Shown here: piece by piece, positions 18,651-27,178 of the stretch
How the letters are laid out: each line of letters starts with the position of its first letter
Numbering within the stretch: position 1 is the first letter of the stretch
NCBI GenBank assembly: GCA_049999725.1
Contig: JBNGIS010020738.1
Coordinates: 50,920-78,097, forward strand
Source: Haplomitrium mnioides
Lineage: Eukaryota; Marchantiophyta; Haplomitriopsida; Calobryales
Direction of reading: 5' to 3'
Length of the DNA: 27,178 bases
The notes under the pieces: generated by a model
The model's input: the letters and a program-made list of their open reading frames with translations, nothing else
The model's database searches: none
What the model was told of the DNA's origin: nothing
Position numbers and translations under genes: made by a program

Positions 18651-19430
18651 TCCTCGCGGATCCCTCTTAAGTGGACTACCCACATCGTAAGATGGATCGG
18701 AACCACCTTAAGTGGGCTCTCCACTTAGGAAGGTAGCTTCCCGTAGGCCCGCGGACTTCCTGGAGCTGCCATGTTTCTGTGGATTCGCGGATTCGAAGAA
18801 TGAGTTGCATCGGCCCTTGCAGTTGCGCTTCTGCTTGCGAGATCGAGTCGTCCCTCTTCCCTGGCCTTGCACACCCTTGTGACAATCTTAGTTCCTCATT
18901 TCTTCCCCAATCCTTGATTCCCGATTATTGGCCGCTGCAAAACGTGTACGTGATCTGCCTCCCTTGATTGCCTTCGGATGTCAGCTTGTGGACTCGTTCT
19001 TTCTTCTCAGATCACTTCGCTTGGATTGGTCGTTCCCTTCTTCCGTGCTCGACCACGATCCCCGCATTCTCGCTAAGGCTCATGGCTTCTCGCTGTCCTG
19101 CTTCGGATTTTGAAATGGGACCCCTCCAGTGCCTGGCGATCACTTCCCTCTTCTCATCCTCCCGCCATGATCCTGTTTCCCTCCTAGGAATCATGCGTCC
19201 TGCTCTTAACTATCTGTTTGAGAGTAACCCGTCATTCTTCAGAGACCTTCACACTTGCTAAGAGCCCTTGGTTCAGAATTGCTTCCGATTTACTGAATTC
19301 TGTCTCAGTGCTTCAAATCACTGGTTGACAGCAGGCATAAAATTTTAGGATTTGTCACTAGGCAGGGAAGTCAAACCTACTAGTCTATATGAGGAATTCA
19401 GAAGGAAGGGGTTGCCACGTTTTCGTAGGA
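18651..19430. other. GC-rich to mixed sequence, no gene seen
   Basis: TTAAGTGGACTACCCAC near 18667 is followed by a similar TTAAGTGGGCTCTCCAC near 18708. Otherwise I see no domain, RNA gene or clear LTR end. Base composition returns to average near 19300. Confidence 0.45.
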
Positions 19431-19439
19431 GGTTGGCCC

Positions 19440-19673
19440 TCAGAAATCTGGACTTGTAAATTTGCTACTTACTACCAGTCTTGTTCTATCAATGTGAACT
19501 ACAAATGGGACAATTGACAGATGGGATTTCAATTCGACAACTTCAACTTTTAAGGAATGAATGTGGTTTGGAGTGGATGTGGATTGATCGACTTCAGCGC
19601 TTGCCCTGACTCCTGCCACAATTATATCAGATAGTCTTCTTTTTTGACTTTGGGGTTCCGCGTTTGGGGCCAT
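19440..19673 (-). CDS. Possible short gene or first exon, unknown function
   Basis: Seventy-seven codons open from an ATG in good context (GCCATGGCC). The first part reads MAPNAEPQSQKRRLSDII, followed by VAGVRASAEVDQ, which looks more like a real protein N-terminus than the compositional frames nearby. Twenty to thirty bases upstream on the minus strand is TTAGGGTT, a partial telo-box of the kind found in plant 5' untranslated regions. Pyrimidine-rich sequence lies above it. I recognise no domain, and the later part (after about residue 43) could be intron read-through. It could be a true first exon, a gene fragment carried by a transposon, or chance. Confidence 0.25.
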   Translation of the reverse strand: MAPNAEPQSQKRRLSDIIVAGVRASAEVDQSTSTPNHIHSLKVEVVELKSHLSIVPFVVHIDRTRLVVSSKFTSPDF

Positions 19674-20800
19674 GGCTTATTTTCGGTTTTTTATGCAACC
19701 CTAAGAAACAAAATAGAAGTACTTACATTGATAGGTGAAATTAGTAGATAACTAAAGCAAGGGGATTTAGGTTTGGTGAGCAAGGCAAACAAAACCAAAC
19801 TAGACTCCTAAAAACAAACAAGGAGAAAAACTTGTAGGAGCAGGGCAGCATAGGAGGATGTGAATGAGAACAAGAATAATGGCAAGAATGAGCAAGAGAG
19901 ACCTGTTTGTTGGAGACAAAGGTTGCATGAGGCATTGCATGTTCAAAAGAATGCATGAGTACATACTGCTAAAGAGAAGAAGTCAAGGGGCGGAATTGCA
20001 AAAGATACAACATTGTCCACATGCATTTTTTGTGTAGGGATACAAAGAGACATGTTGCATCAAACCAGGAATCCATGGGCAAAATGAAGGCGCATTTTTT
20101 TTTGGCAAGCAGAAAAAGACCAAACAATAGTTAGACAATTGTCTGCCTTGTGAAATTAGTAGTTTTATTTTTTGAATTCAAGAGTAAGAAGTTGCTAGAA
20201 GTTTTATACCATAGAAAGTTTTCAGATTATTTAAATTGATTAGCAGTTAGATAACATTAATGACAACCTTGGTTAGGCTGTATGAATTAGCAAGACTTGT
20301 TAGTAGATTTTTTGAACCCTCTTGAAGAATGTTTGCATTGTAAAGCTTTATAAAGAGAGTGAATCCAAGATCATCTCGTGTCGTTACTTCCACATGACTT
20401 AAAATGTGCATGGGCAATATTTCTTTTGTGAGATATACAATTTACATCCTTGTTGTACTTCTTATGACATTTAAATTGAGGGTATATGCAATGAGGAAAT
20501 TTGATTGCACTAAAGAGGTAGCAAGAGGTGTAATACTAGAGATGCAGTTGGGCGGGTCCCAAAGCTATGATTCAACATTTGGGTTTTATGATGCATGTAT
20601 GTGAGAAAACACAAGTTTGTGACAAGTATTGTAGTGCTAGAAGGCTTCATGATGCCTTCAAGCCTTCATATGCAAGGTTGTAAGTGAATGTCTAGAGTTT
20701 GGCAGCTTAAAATCTGAGTGAAGGTTATTGGATTTTGAATTTTGTTGCCTCTTAAGTTGCATCAAGGTGCATCAAACTCAACCTTGAGGTCCACTGACAT
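19674..20800. other. AT-rich intergenic sequence
   Basis: No protein similarity found. Near 20346 a TTTATAAAG box followed by AGAGAGTGAATCC resembles a promoter of an LTR or gene, but no partner ends are visible. The open frames at 19741-19956 (minus) and 20404-20604 (plus) have no recognisable domain. Confidence 0.4.
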
Positions 20801-20848
20801 TGGCAAAACCTCTAGATTTAGTTATTGCTAAAGTTAGTTAGCATAGAA

Positions 20849-20963
20849 GAAGTTTCTATAAGAAGAAGTTTAGAAAAGTTTCTAGGAGATATGAGAAAAA
20901 GAAGGGAAGCTTCTAGAAGGTATGAGAAGATTAGAGAAGCTTCTAGATGAAGAAAGAATATTC
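20849..20963 (+). promoter_or_regulatory. Cluster of heat-shock-element-like sites
   Basis: GAAgcTTCtaGAA at 20906-20918 is a perfect three-unit heat shock element (nGAAnnTTCnnGAAn). GAAgtTTCtaTAA at 20849-20861 and GAAgcTTCtaGAT at 20936-20948 are near matches. The last is followed by GAAGAAAGAAtaTTC up to the gap. Past the gap, TTCtaGAA at 21067-21074 is a further two-unit match. The cluster lies about 200-300 bp upstream of the TATA box. Confidence 0.55.
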
Positions 20964-21063
20964 NNNNNNNNNNNNNNNNNNNNNNNNNNNNNNNNNNNNN
21001 NNNNNNNNNNNNNNNNNNNNNNNNNNNNNNNNNNNNNNNNNNNNNNNNNNNNNNNNNNNNNNN
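20964..21063. other. Assembly gap (100 N)
   Basis: Exactly 100 N, the usual placeholder for a gap of unknown size. The true length of the LTR region is therefore unknown. Confidence 0.99.
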
Positions 21064-21144
21064 CAATTCTAGAAGAGCTAGTAAGGGACCAAGGAAGGTT
21101 CCTAAGGACAGAAGTGACTTCTTAGTAAAGTCTTGTAAATGAAG

Positions 21145-21152
21145 TATAAATA
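21145..21152 (+). promoter_or_regulatory. TATA box of the LTR
   Basis: TATAAATA, with about 157 bp to the LTR end and pyrimidine-rich sequence (CTCTCTCTTCTC) between, as expected for the U3/R boundary. Confidence 0.6.
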
Positions 21153-21310
21153 GAAAGGGCTTGGCCTTTCTCTCTAATTTGGGAATTTGAAATTTCTTGT
21201 AAGAAACTTCTTTCTCTCTCTTCTCTTTTTTTCTTTCCTTTCTTGTTAAGTTTATCTTTTTTGCACAAGAGTATGTTGATGTGCTACTATTTAGACAAGA
21301 GTTTTTACAA

Positions 21311-21326
21311 TGGTGTCAAAGTGAGG
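21311..21326 (+). promoter_or_regulatory. Primer binding site of the gypsy-type element
   Basis: TGGTGTCAAAGTGAGG begins two bases after the LTR end. It matches 9 of 12 positions of TGGTATCAGAGC, and the differences are transitions. This points to an initiator-methionine tRNA primer, as in many plant LTR elements. Confidence 0.65.
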
Positions 21327-21629
21327 TTTTTGCTTGCATGTTAGAAGATCTGTGCATAGATGGACGAGATAGATAGAGGGATTTATATTGTACCTAGGTT
21401 TCCACTTGTCAATCCTTTTAGTATCCCAATCTAGTATATAAATAAGTAGATGTTAATGCTACGATTAGTCCACCATTTTGGCTTTGAGTTTATGTGTCAA
21501 GTAGTGGAATGTGATCTACCATTTCTTTACCATGTTGTCTTTTAAATCAAAGTTTGGAGTTGTACAATCTTTATTTTGTATTAGACTTTTCAAATTGTGA
21601 ATTAACTAGAGTGCTACAAATGTCATACA
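21327..21629 (+). other. Leader between primer site and gag
   Basis: No coding signal. The distance of about 300 bp is ordinary for an LTR element leader. Confidence 0.5.
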
Positions 21630-22246
21630 ATGGAAAGTTTTAAGAATGAGATTGCAAGATTGGGACATACAGAGCATGAGCAACACCTCCTATGGATGAT
21701 GTCAAGGTTCCAAGAAAGAGAAGCCTCTTTGACCACACAACAAGAGGAAAATAGTTTGTTATTGAATCAAATTGCTCATCTTTGGCAAGGCAACAGTTAC
21801 ACATGGAGGTCAATCAAAATTCCTTGCTACAAAAGATGACAAAGTCTTGCAAAGTAGAACCCTACAAGGTCTCTTTATTAGATCACTCCTCTTGGATAAT
21901 GCCTCAACATGGCTACAAACTTGGGAGTGACTCCAAAGAAGTGAAAGCCAATGACAATCTTGGAGCACACTAAAACAAGAATTGCTCCAACAACTCCAAG
22001 TTGTGGATGCTTTAACAACAGCTCAAAGAATTTATGGGAGTTGAGACAACATGAAAACGTCCATAAGTACATTGAAGACTTTCATAATCTACAAGTTCAA
22101 ATTGTGGACACGAGTCCAGGCAAAATACTAGACAACTTCAAACTCGGATTGAAATGGAGAGTCCAATGGAAAGTCATCTTGCAAGATCCTTGTGATGTGA
22201 ATGAAGCTATTTCGATAGCTCAAAAGATTGAAGGTTCACTAATATA
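21630..22246 (+). pseudogene. gag: Ty3/gypsy-type gag, N-terminal and core part, broken
   Basis: The ATG at 21630 opens with FKNEIARLGHTEHEQHLL and then Glu/Gln-rich sequence with heptad spacing, probably a coiled coil. After a frame change near 21790 the plus-strand translation gives LQGLFIRSLLLDNASTWL, then (past two stops) SWSTLKQELLQQLQVV. This matches the order W..LK.E....F of Retrotrans_gag domains. A second shift near 22038 leads to LRQHENVHKYIEDFHNL, then ILDNFKLGL and NEAISIAQKIE, the standard gypsy gag core ending, with a stop after 22246. No zinc knuckle, protease or pol follows. Similarity stops near 22435, so the element is truncated here or interrupted. Confidence 0.75.
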
Positions 22247-23319
22247 AAGTCATGATGAGCCGTTGCATGGCACCATTCATCAATCGGGATTAGCACCAAT
22301 AGAGTTGGGTCACCTTAAATGAAGGGACAACTTTTTTCCATTCAAGAATCTTCAAAATGGTAGGAATCTTGGATTCCAACCGGTTTCACATGCGTTGTTG
22401 CCACCTCAACCAAGAATATCGTAACGTGAAACACCTAAAAATAGCTGCTACTTTGAACCAACAACAAGCTACTCAGAACAAGAACTTTTTTTGGGGGGAA
22501 AATTTGTGATTTTTGAACTAAAACATTGAAAACAAGGTTATTTTTTAAAAACAAAAAATACGTGAGTTTTTTGGATTTTTTTGGTTGTTTCAACAAGCAT
22601 AATAGAGTGAGAGTCAATTTTGTTATGCAAAATGAATCAATATTATTAGTTTTTATGAAAATATCAAAAAACTCAAATTTGATGAAAAGCATAAAAATTA
22701 TAGTAAGTTTTCACAAAAAAATTGCATTTATCATTGATTACAATTCTAAGCCCAAAAGTTGAAATACGCGTCACAAAAAACTATTTTCAAATATGTTTGA
22801 TTGCACAAACTCTAGTCGTGCGTAGACATAGTGCTCTTTCAAACTTTTTGTTGGAAAAAAATTACAAAACATAAAGAAAAAGCAAAAGGGGACTAGAAGT
22901 TAAGCGAATGAGTTTGCAATGGTAAACACAAAAATGAAGAAAACAAAACATTGTATGGATTTAGGAGCTTTATTTTAAACATCGAGAAAGAAGGAAGCTT
23001 TCATTTGTAGTTGGAAATCCATGCAATCAAAAGTTAACATGGGCTTTCAAAAAGGTTTCAACATTTAAAAATATTTCATAACTCAACAAAGCATATACAC
23101 AAACTTATTATAGTTTAGAATAAAAAAGGCAATAGCTAAGGAGATTGAATTAAGATTGTAAACAAGAAACAACACCAAGTATTAAACTTGATTTAACTAA
23201 ACAAAGGTCTCAAGATCTACAAAAGAGTCTATGACTTGTGTACAAACAAAGTTATAATCGATAATCTTTGTATGAAGAAGCTTAAAGGTTGTACATAAGA
23301 AGTAGAGCTTGTGAAAGGC
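22247..23319. other. AT-rich sequence, no gene recognised
   Basis: The first 190 bp may continue the gypsy gag tail in broken form. After about 22440 the sequence is AT-rich with A and T runs. Frames at 22435-22692 (minus) and 22526-22762 (plus) are Lys/Phe/Asn-rich by composition. Confidence 0.5.
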
Positions 23320-23700
23320 TTGGACTTCCACTCCAAAGTCTATGCGTGCATAGGAATCCAAGCTCAACATGTGAACACTCCAAACCAAACCCTATGTGCG
23401 CATAGGAATCCAAGCTCAACATATAAACACTCCACCTCAAAGTCTCTGCGTGCTTAGGAATCCAAGCTCAACATGTGTGAACACTCCACCCCAAAGTCTA
23501 TGCACGCATAGGAATCTGAACTTACAATCTGAACACTCCACCCCAAAGTCTATGCGTTCATAGGAATTTGAACTCACTATTAGAACATTCCACAACAAAG
23601 ACTGACAAGAACCTAGGTTTTAGATTCCATAGGAGAGTTTTTGTACACTGTACATTTCGTTTGCGAGTCAAAGTCTATGTACGCATAGGGTTCACACTTC
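23320..23700 (+). repeat. 52-bp tandem repeat centred on palindrome CTATGCGTGCATAG
   Basis: Units carry AACACTCCACC, then CAAAGT, the palindrome, and GGAATCCAAGCTCAAC. Palindromes start at 23340, 23392, 23444, 23498 and 23550 (spacing 52, 52, 54 and 52). A degraded unit follows, then a further copy at 23675 and a remnant near 23749. The core is a 6-bp inverted repeat around two bases. Most copies keep strict pyrimidine-purine alternation: TATGCGTGCATA, TATGTGCGCATA, TATGCACGCATA, TATGTACGCATA. Copies at 23444 and 23550 are altered. Confidence 0.92.
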
Positions 23701-23760
23701 TACAACCAAGGATGCAAATTGTAAGCTTTCTATTTTTTGCAACAAACTCTACACACGCAA

Positions 23761-24184
23761 AAGATTTTGATTTCTAATTCAGAATCTAAAATTAAACAGG
23801 CTCTTTATTTGAGTCAAACAACGCTAAAGGTTTTAAGTTTTAAATCAAAGTCTTAACAAGAAAAAAAATTGGTCAATTTGGGTAGATGCTTTAGCGAGAT
23901 AATAACCTTAAACTCTTTTAGAAAACAATAAAGTTGAAAACAAAATACTTACATTTTGGAGAAGAAAATATTTTTACAAAGCAAATAAAAATATTAACTC
24001 TAGATTTAAGTTTTATTTACAGAGAATAACATTCAACTTGGAATGATTTACAATCAAAAGTTCAAGTTGGCAGAAAAATTCAACAAGTTGTTTAAAAAGA
24101 TTTTCAAGTACTTTTTAAAATAATAATCTTCAATTACAATATACTTGAAAATACAAAAAAATAGAGCAAAATTCTTGAATGACT
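23761..24184. other. AT-rich spacer downstream of the DUF7869-like gene
   Basis: No repeat or coding signal seen. On the minus strand this is the 3' flank of the broken gene and would contain its 3' untranslated region. No clear polyadenylation signal can be assigned. Confidence 0.45.
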
Positions 24185-25363
24185 TTAGTCACTCGTCTCG
24201 ACTTCTTTGAATTCAGCTTTAGAAGATTCATCAAGGTTAACTTGATATGTCTCAGAGTTAATGACAGTGATTGAATCTCTTTGAAACATTTCAGGATTGA
24301 GGGTTTTTTGTCTTTCGTACTCAAGTAGATTTTCTTTAATAGTAGCTAGAGTAGTTTTTCTCAATTGGTTTTTTTGGGTAAGAAGAAAATCAAAAGACAG
24401 AATCGTGATTTGTGTCACATCAAGTACATCAATATATAACTTGGATTTGCATTTCCCTTTTGTTGTTGCTATTTTTTCTTGGAAGTATTGTCTAGAAAAT
24501 ACATCTTCATCTAAACAAGCAAGCAATTGAACATGTACTCGTTTTGGGTTTGGAAGATCTTCCTTATCAAATGACAAAACTTTGAGAACTTTGGCAACCC
24601 AAAACAGTCTGCTCTTTGGATCTAGATATGCAACAACACAAATAATCATTCTAGCTTTCAACTCATGTTGATTGCTGAATTAATGCCCTATTGAGTATTG
24701 TGCTCCATCATAGATTTCTTGACATGTAGAAAGTATTTGTTGTACCAAAGTATCTTCTTCTGTTTTTTGAGCATTAGGCTGAGAATCTAGACAAATATTT
24801 TGAGAATCAATACAAGTGTTTGACTGTTGTGAAGGTAGAAAGGAAAATTCTGCTTCGAGTCATCGTTTTATTTTTCAAGGATGTAGACCGCAATCTCTTG
24901 TTGGGCAAGAAAAAAGTCACTCCACCATTGAATATCATAATCTGTAAAGAACTTGTAGCAATTCTCACTTATATTGTCCCTTATTGAAAATGCGACTTTC
25001 TTGACATCCACTTCTCTTTCTTCCTTTTGAGATCGTTTGATTTCAGAATATGCCTTGAAAGGAATCAATATTGAACTCAAAATTTCTCTATTTACTTCAG
25101 GTAAGCACTTGAGTTGACAAATACCATCCGTAGGTAGCCAAAATTTATCTGTTGAAAACTGTTTGCTCCAAATCTTTGCCTTGGAATCATTTAATTAGAA
25201 TTTGAATTGTTGACTAAAAGTAATATCATGCATCCTTTGAGCCAGAGAGGGACGTTGCTACAAAAACATTTTGAAATCCCAAGTTTCCAACAAAAGAGTC
25301 ACCTGAGGTTTAGGATAATAAGATAATTAAAGCGCCTTGCTAAAACTCATAATCGTGAAAGCT
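24185..25363 (-). pseudogene. C-terminal region of the DUF7869-like gene
   Basis: In the frame after the shift the translation is FTIMSFSKAL, stop, YYPKPQVTLLLETWDFK, stop, then RMHDITFSQQF. It continues with KFWLPTDGICQLKCLPEV, FKAYSEIKRSQKEEREVDV, and ends at a TAA near 24868. Reading resumes in another frame with DTLVQQILSTCQEIYDGAQY and, from 24661, a long open stretch to a stop at 24185. That stretch has ICVVAYLDPKSRLFWVAKVL, a basic middle, and an acidic end (ESSKAEFKEVETSD). The FWVAKVL part resembles a small reader-like domain (BAH or chromo type), which is only a suggestion. Confidence 0.6.
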
Positions 25364-25908
25364 TTGACACGTTTAAGCGTTTCAAGAATCGACTGAACAT
25401 TTGATCGATTTGATCATGAGTATGGCCAACTATGAGAAGTCCCACCTTGATTTTCTTAAGAATATTTTTGGCAATAAGGAGACTAAAATATCCAAACAAG
25501 ATAGAATTCTTATTCTCTTGTGTCATGTTGTCCAACTGAAGATACAAAGTTGGAAGCAACGGGCCTTCAAAGTCACATAATATTTTGTTGATCACAATAA
25601 CTATCAAATAAGAATCGCTTCTCAAGTTTCCGTATATTAAGAAGACCCTTGAAGAAAGAGTATGATTGAATATTAAGGCACCAACAACATGCACACCCAC
25701 CAAACAATCTTTATCAATGTTTTCTGGTGGCAAAGGCCAACATAGAATAGTAGTTTTCTTCTGATCTATTCCATCAATGACAATTCCCAAGTACTTTTGA
25801 CCACTGATATAGCATTTTCTTCGATAATTTGCAAGTTTTGATCTTTCTTTTATTTGTTGGTCACAATGAAAAAACAATTGGCGATTATATTTGACTGCAT
25901 CATCACAA
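25347..25908 (-). pseudogene. Core domain of the DUF7869-like gene
   Basis: The coding part probably begins near 25894, where ATGATGCAG before TCAAATAT could be a splice acceptor. It reads YNRQLFFHCDQQIKER, then IVIDGIDQKK, VGVHVVGALIFNH, LPTLYLQLDNMTQENKN, LLIAKNILKKIKVGLL and VGHTHDQIDQMFSRFLKRLN. The frame ends at TGA 25347-25349. A one-base shift just before that stop leads into the next segment. Asp residues in IDGIDQ and LQLDN and the GHTHDQID cluster are the likely functional residues and are all present. Confidence 0.72.
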
Positions 25909-26149
25909 AGCACGAAGGACATAAAAGTAGTTCAACAAAACATATGTCAATACTTGTAGCTTCAAAACACAACCTGAGGTGCCACAAACATTCAAGTCAT
26001 TTTGAACAAATGTTTGAATTTGTAGAAACAAAACACTTTCTAAAAGATTAAAAATAAACTTTAGGCAATTTGAAAAAAGGAAAATCTGTTTCGAAAAGAA
26101 AAAAAACAAGATTTGCAAACAAAGGGTACCAAAACACATCCTCTGAGCG

Positions 26150-26472
26150 TTTAGGATGAGCAGACACAACAACTTATCGTATGCACGTATAGGACCAATA
26201 CAACAACACCAATATTATGGCTTTATGTGACTATTGTCACGACTAGTTTTAAAAGAAATAAGAGCAAATCCTATGCGTGCATAAGATTTGCAAACAACAA
26301 AAATGATTCTTTCAAATTTTTTTTTGCAAGGGCTCTTCATTTAAAAGAACCAAAACAAAACTTATTGCAAGGCTAAGGTCACCACCAAGAATCAAATTCA
26401 TTTTCTGGCTTTATTTGACTACAGACAAGGTTAAAATTGAAATATAAAACAACAGAGTCTATGCGAGCATAG
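26150..26472 (+). repeat. Dispersed copies of the palindrome inside the DUF7869-like gene
   Basis: CTATGCGAGCATAG (26459-26472), CTATGCGTGCATAAG (26271-26285) and TATGCACGTATA (26180-26191) match the core of the 23320-23700 repeat. The first two close a longer repeated unit of about 66 bp, starting GGCTTTAT(T/G)TGACTA (26407 and 26219) and 188 bp apart. A weaker AGCTTTATCGGACT match at about 26661 lies in the N-terminal coding segment. Flanks of the palindromes differ from those in the tandem block. Confidence 0.7.
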
Positions 26473-26604
26473 ACACTCTTCTCTTAACTCAACTTGCTAA
26501 GAATTATTCAACTCAAGTCTTCTTTGCTAAATAACTTCACCAAAAAAAGTATCTTTTGGCTGTAAGTTGAGAAAACATAACATCTCTAGAACTAGGATTT
26601 GAGT

Positions 26605-27177
26605 CTAGGAAAAAGACAATAGATTAGCCAAAAGTGTCAAAAGAGAAGAAAATTTGTTAGCTTTATCGGACTCCAAGACAGATTTTTCTTGCAAAGATTT
26701 TATTTCTTCATATGTTTAACAAACAACAATTCTGTTGTGTTTTGGAATTTTTACATTTGGAAAATGAGTTCTCCAATGTTTTGTAAAACATAAGAAACTA
26801 ATAATACAATCATGATCTTTCTCTTTCAAATAAGTTGTGTACTAGTCATAAACTTCATATTTTGCAAAATTATCGAGCAAGTTGTACACTTTGTGAGTGG
26901 GCATTCTCTCGCAGTGTCTTTGGAAAAAAATTTCTATCCACTCACATACAAAAACTCCTTTAGCAGATAGTTCTCTTTTTCCAAAAGTGCCTCTAGGATC
27001 TACGTTTTTGAGATTTTGAATCCTTTGGATTCTATCATTCCCTACTGCTAATATTAATTTAAAGGCTCTTCTATAGACAAAAGTACCACCAGGCAGTGTA
27101 AACCAATTTTCAACATTGGAGTCTTTTCTTGGTATTCTCCACTACAGTGTGATATCTTGATTCTTCATGCTTTGTCG
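26605..27177 (-). pseudogene. N-terminal segment of the DUF7869-like gene
   Basis: A single frame can be read for 191 codons with three internal stops (after ITL, after KYEVYD, and after NRIVVC) and no shift, ending at TAG 26605-26607. Landmarks are GGTFVYRRAFKLIL, RIQRIQNLKN, RGTFGKRELS, FFQRHCERMP, YTTYLKEKDHD, then HWRTHFPNVKIPKHNRIVVC. The last matches a conserved spot just before a cysteine-containing loop in the family as I recall it. Nothing in the window precedes it. Confidence 0.65.
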
Positions 27178-27178
27178 A

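Larger units (their letters stand above)
20820..21309 (+). repeat. LTR (3' portion) of a gypsy-type element, left end undefined
   Basis: The right end TTTTTACA at 21309 is followed by a primer binding site. A TATA box (21145-21152) and a pyrimidine-rich transcript start region precede it. Purine-rich sequence with heat-shock-like elements lies upstream. The assembly gap falls inside. No opening TG can be chosen with confidence, so the left coordinate is only the start of the recognisable regulatory part. Confidence 0.55.
24185..27178 (-). pseudogene. DUF7869-like gene, broken, continues past the right edge
   Basis: Reading the minus strand from 27177 down, successive open segments give one long protein with the order I remember for DUF7869 proteins. 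First is a helical N-terminal region with RRAF, PRGTFGKR and HFPNVKIPKHNR. An interruption of about 0.7 kb follows. The core comes next with YLGIVIDGIDQKKT, LPTLYLQLDN, ENKN and VGHTHDQIDQMFSR. Last is a tail with LLETWDFK and KFWLPTDG, then a domain with YLDPKSRLFWVAKVLKVL. Function is unknown. Asp and His clusters suggest a metal-dependent nuclease or transposase-like fold, which is inference. There are at least five in-frame stops and one frame change. The interruption at 25909-26604 may be an intron. No seed-plant cellular gene is implied. The start codon is beyond the window. Confidence 0.7.

Noticed and set aside
17710-18724. Two large minus-strand frames of 133 and 201 codons, Arg/Lys/Gly-rich
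   Set aside because: They fall on GC-rich tandem repeats where stops are rare. The recurring KGD and RRSAYPF segments follow the DNA repeat period, not a protein family.
22435-22762. Frames on both strands rich in Lys, Phe and Asn
   Set aside because: Composition of AT-rich DNA explains them, and both strands are equally open.
22811-22835. Further copy of the palindrome (GTCGTGCGTAGACATAG)
   Set aside because: The two arms are not inverted repeats of each other; it only shares short words with the palindrome.
23320-23700. CRISPR-like array of palindromic repeats
   Set aside because: Units are contiguous 52-bp tandem copies without unique spacers, in a plant genome with no cas genes.

Overview
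The window looks like nuclear DNA of a land plant, in a gene-poor, repeat-rich region. It holds two decayed Ty1/copia retrotransposons of one family, the start of a Ty3/gypsy-type element, a decayed DUF7869-like gene and several tandem repeats. There are no bacterial features. The lineage within land plants cannot be fixed from this sequence. A run of exactly 100 N (20964-21063) is an assembly gap.

Layout: 1-458 is a TA microsatellite, unassigned sequence and a degenerate 39-bp tandem repeat. 1673-6967 is copia copy 1 (gag, protease, integrase, reverse transcriptase, RNase H, polypurine tract, 3' LTR); its 5' LTR is not in the window. 6968-8266 is an unassigned spacer with short direct repeats. 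8267-16204 is copia copy 2, complete from LTR to LTR and flanked by a likely 5-bp target duplication, with very short LTRs (108 and 118 bp) and a 2.3-kb leader. 16205-20800 has no recognised gene; its middle (about 17.2-19.3 kb) is GC-rich and carries two tandem-repeat blocks. 20800-22250 is the promoter end of an LTR with heat-shock-like elements, a primer binding site and a broken gypsy-type gag. 22250-24184 is AT-rich and contains a 52-bp tandem repeat built on a palindrome, CTATGCGTGCATAG. 24185-27178 (minus strand) is a broken gene whose protein matches my memory of the DUF7869 family; it runs off the right edge, and its intron-like interval carries the same palindrome.

All protein-coding units seen are disrupted. 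Where the two copia copies can be compared, the damage is mostly C:G to T:A change, as expected of long-methylated, silenced DNA. Two points stand out. Copia copy 2 has an in-register GPxVP peptide repeat inside its reverse transcriptase, with a shorter degenerate form in copy 1. The same palindromic motif lies both outside and inside the DUF7869-like gene. Family names are from motif recognition by eye, with no database search.
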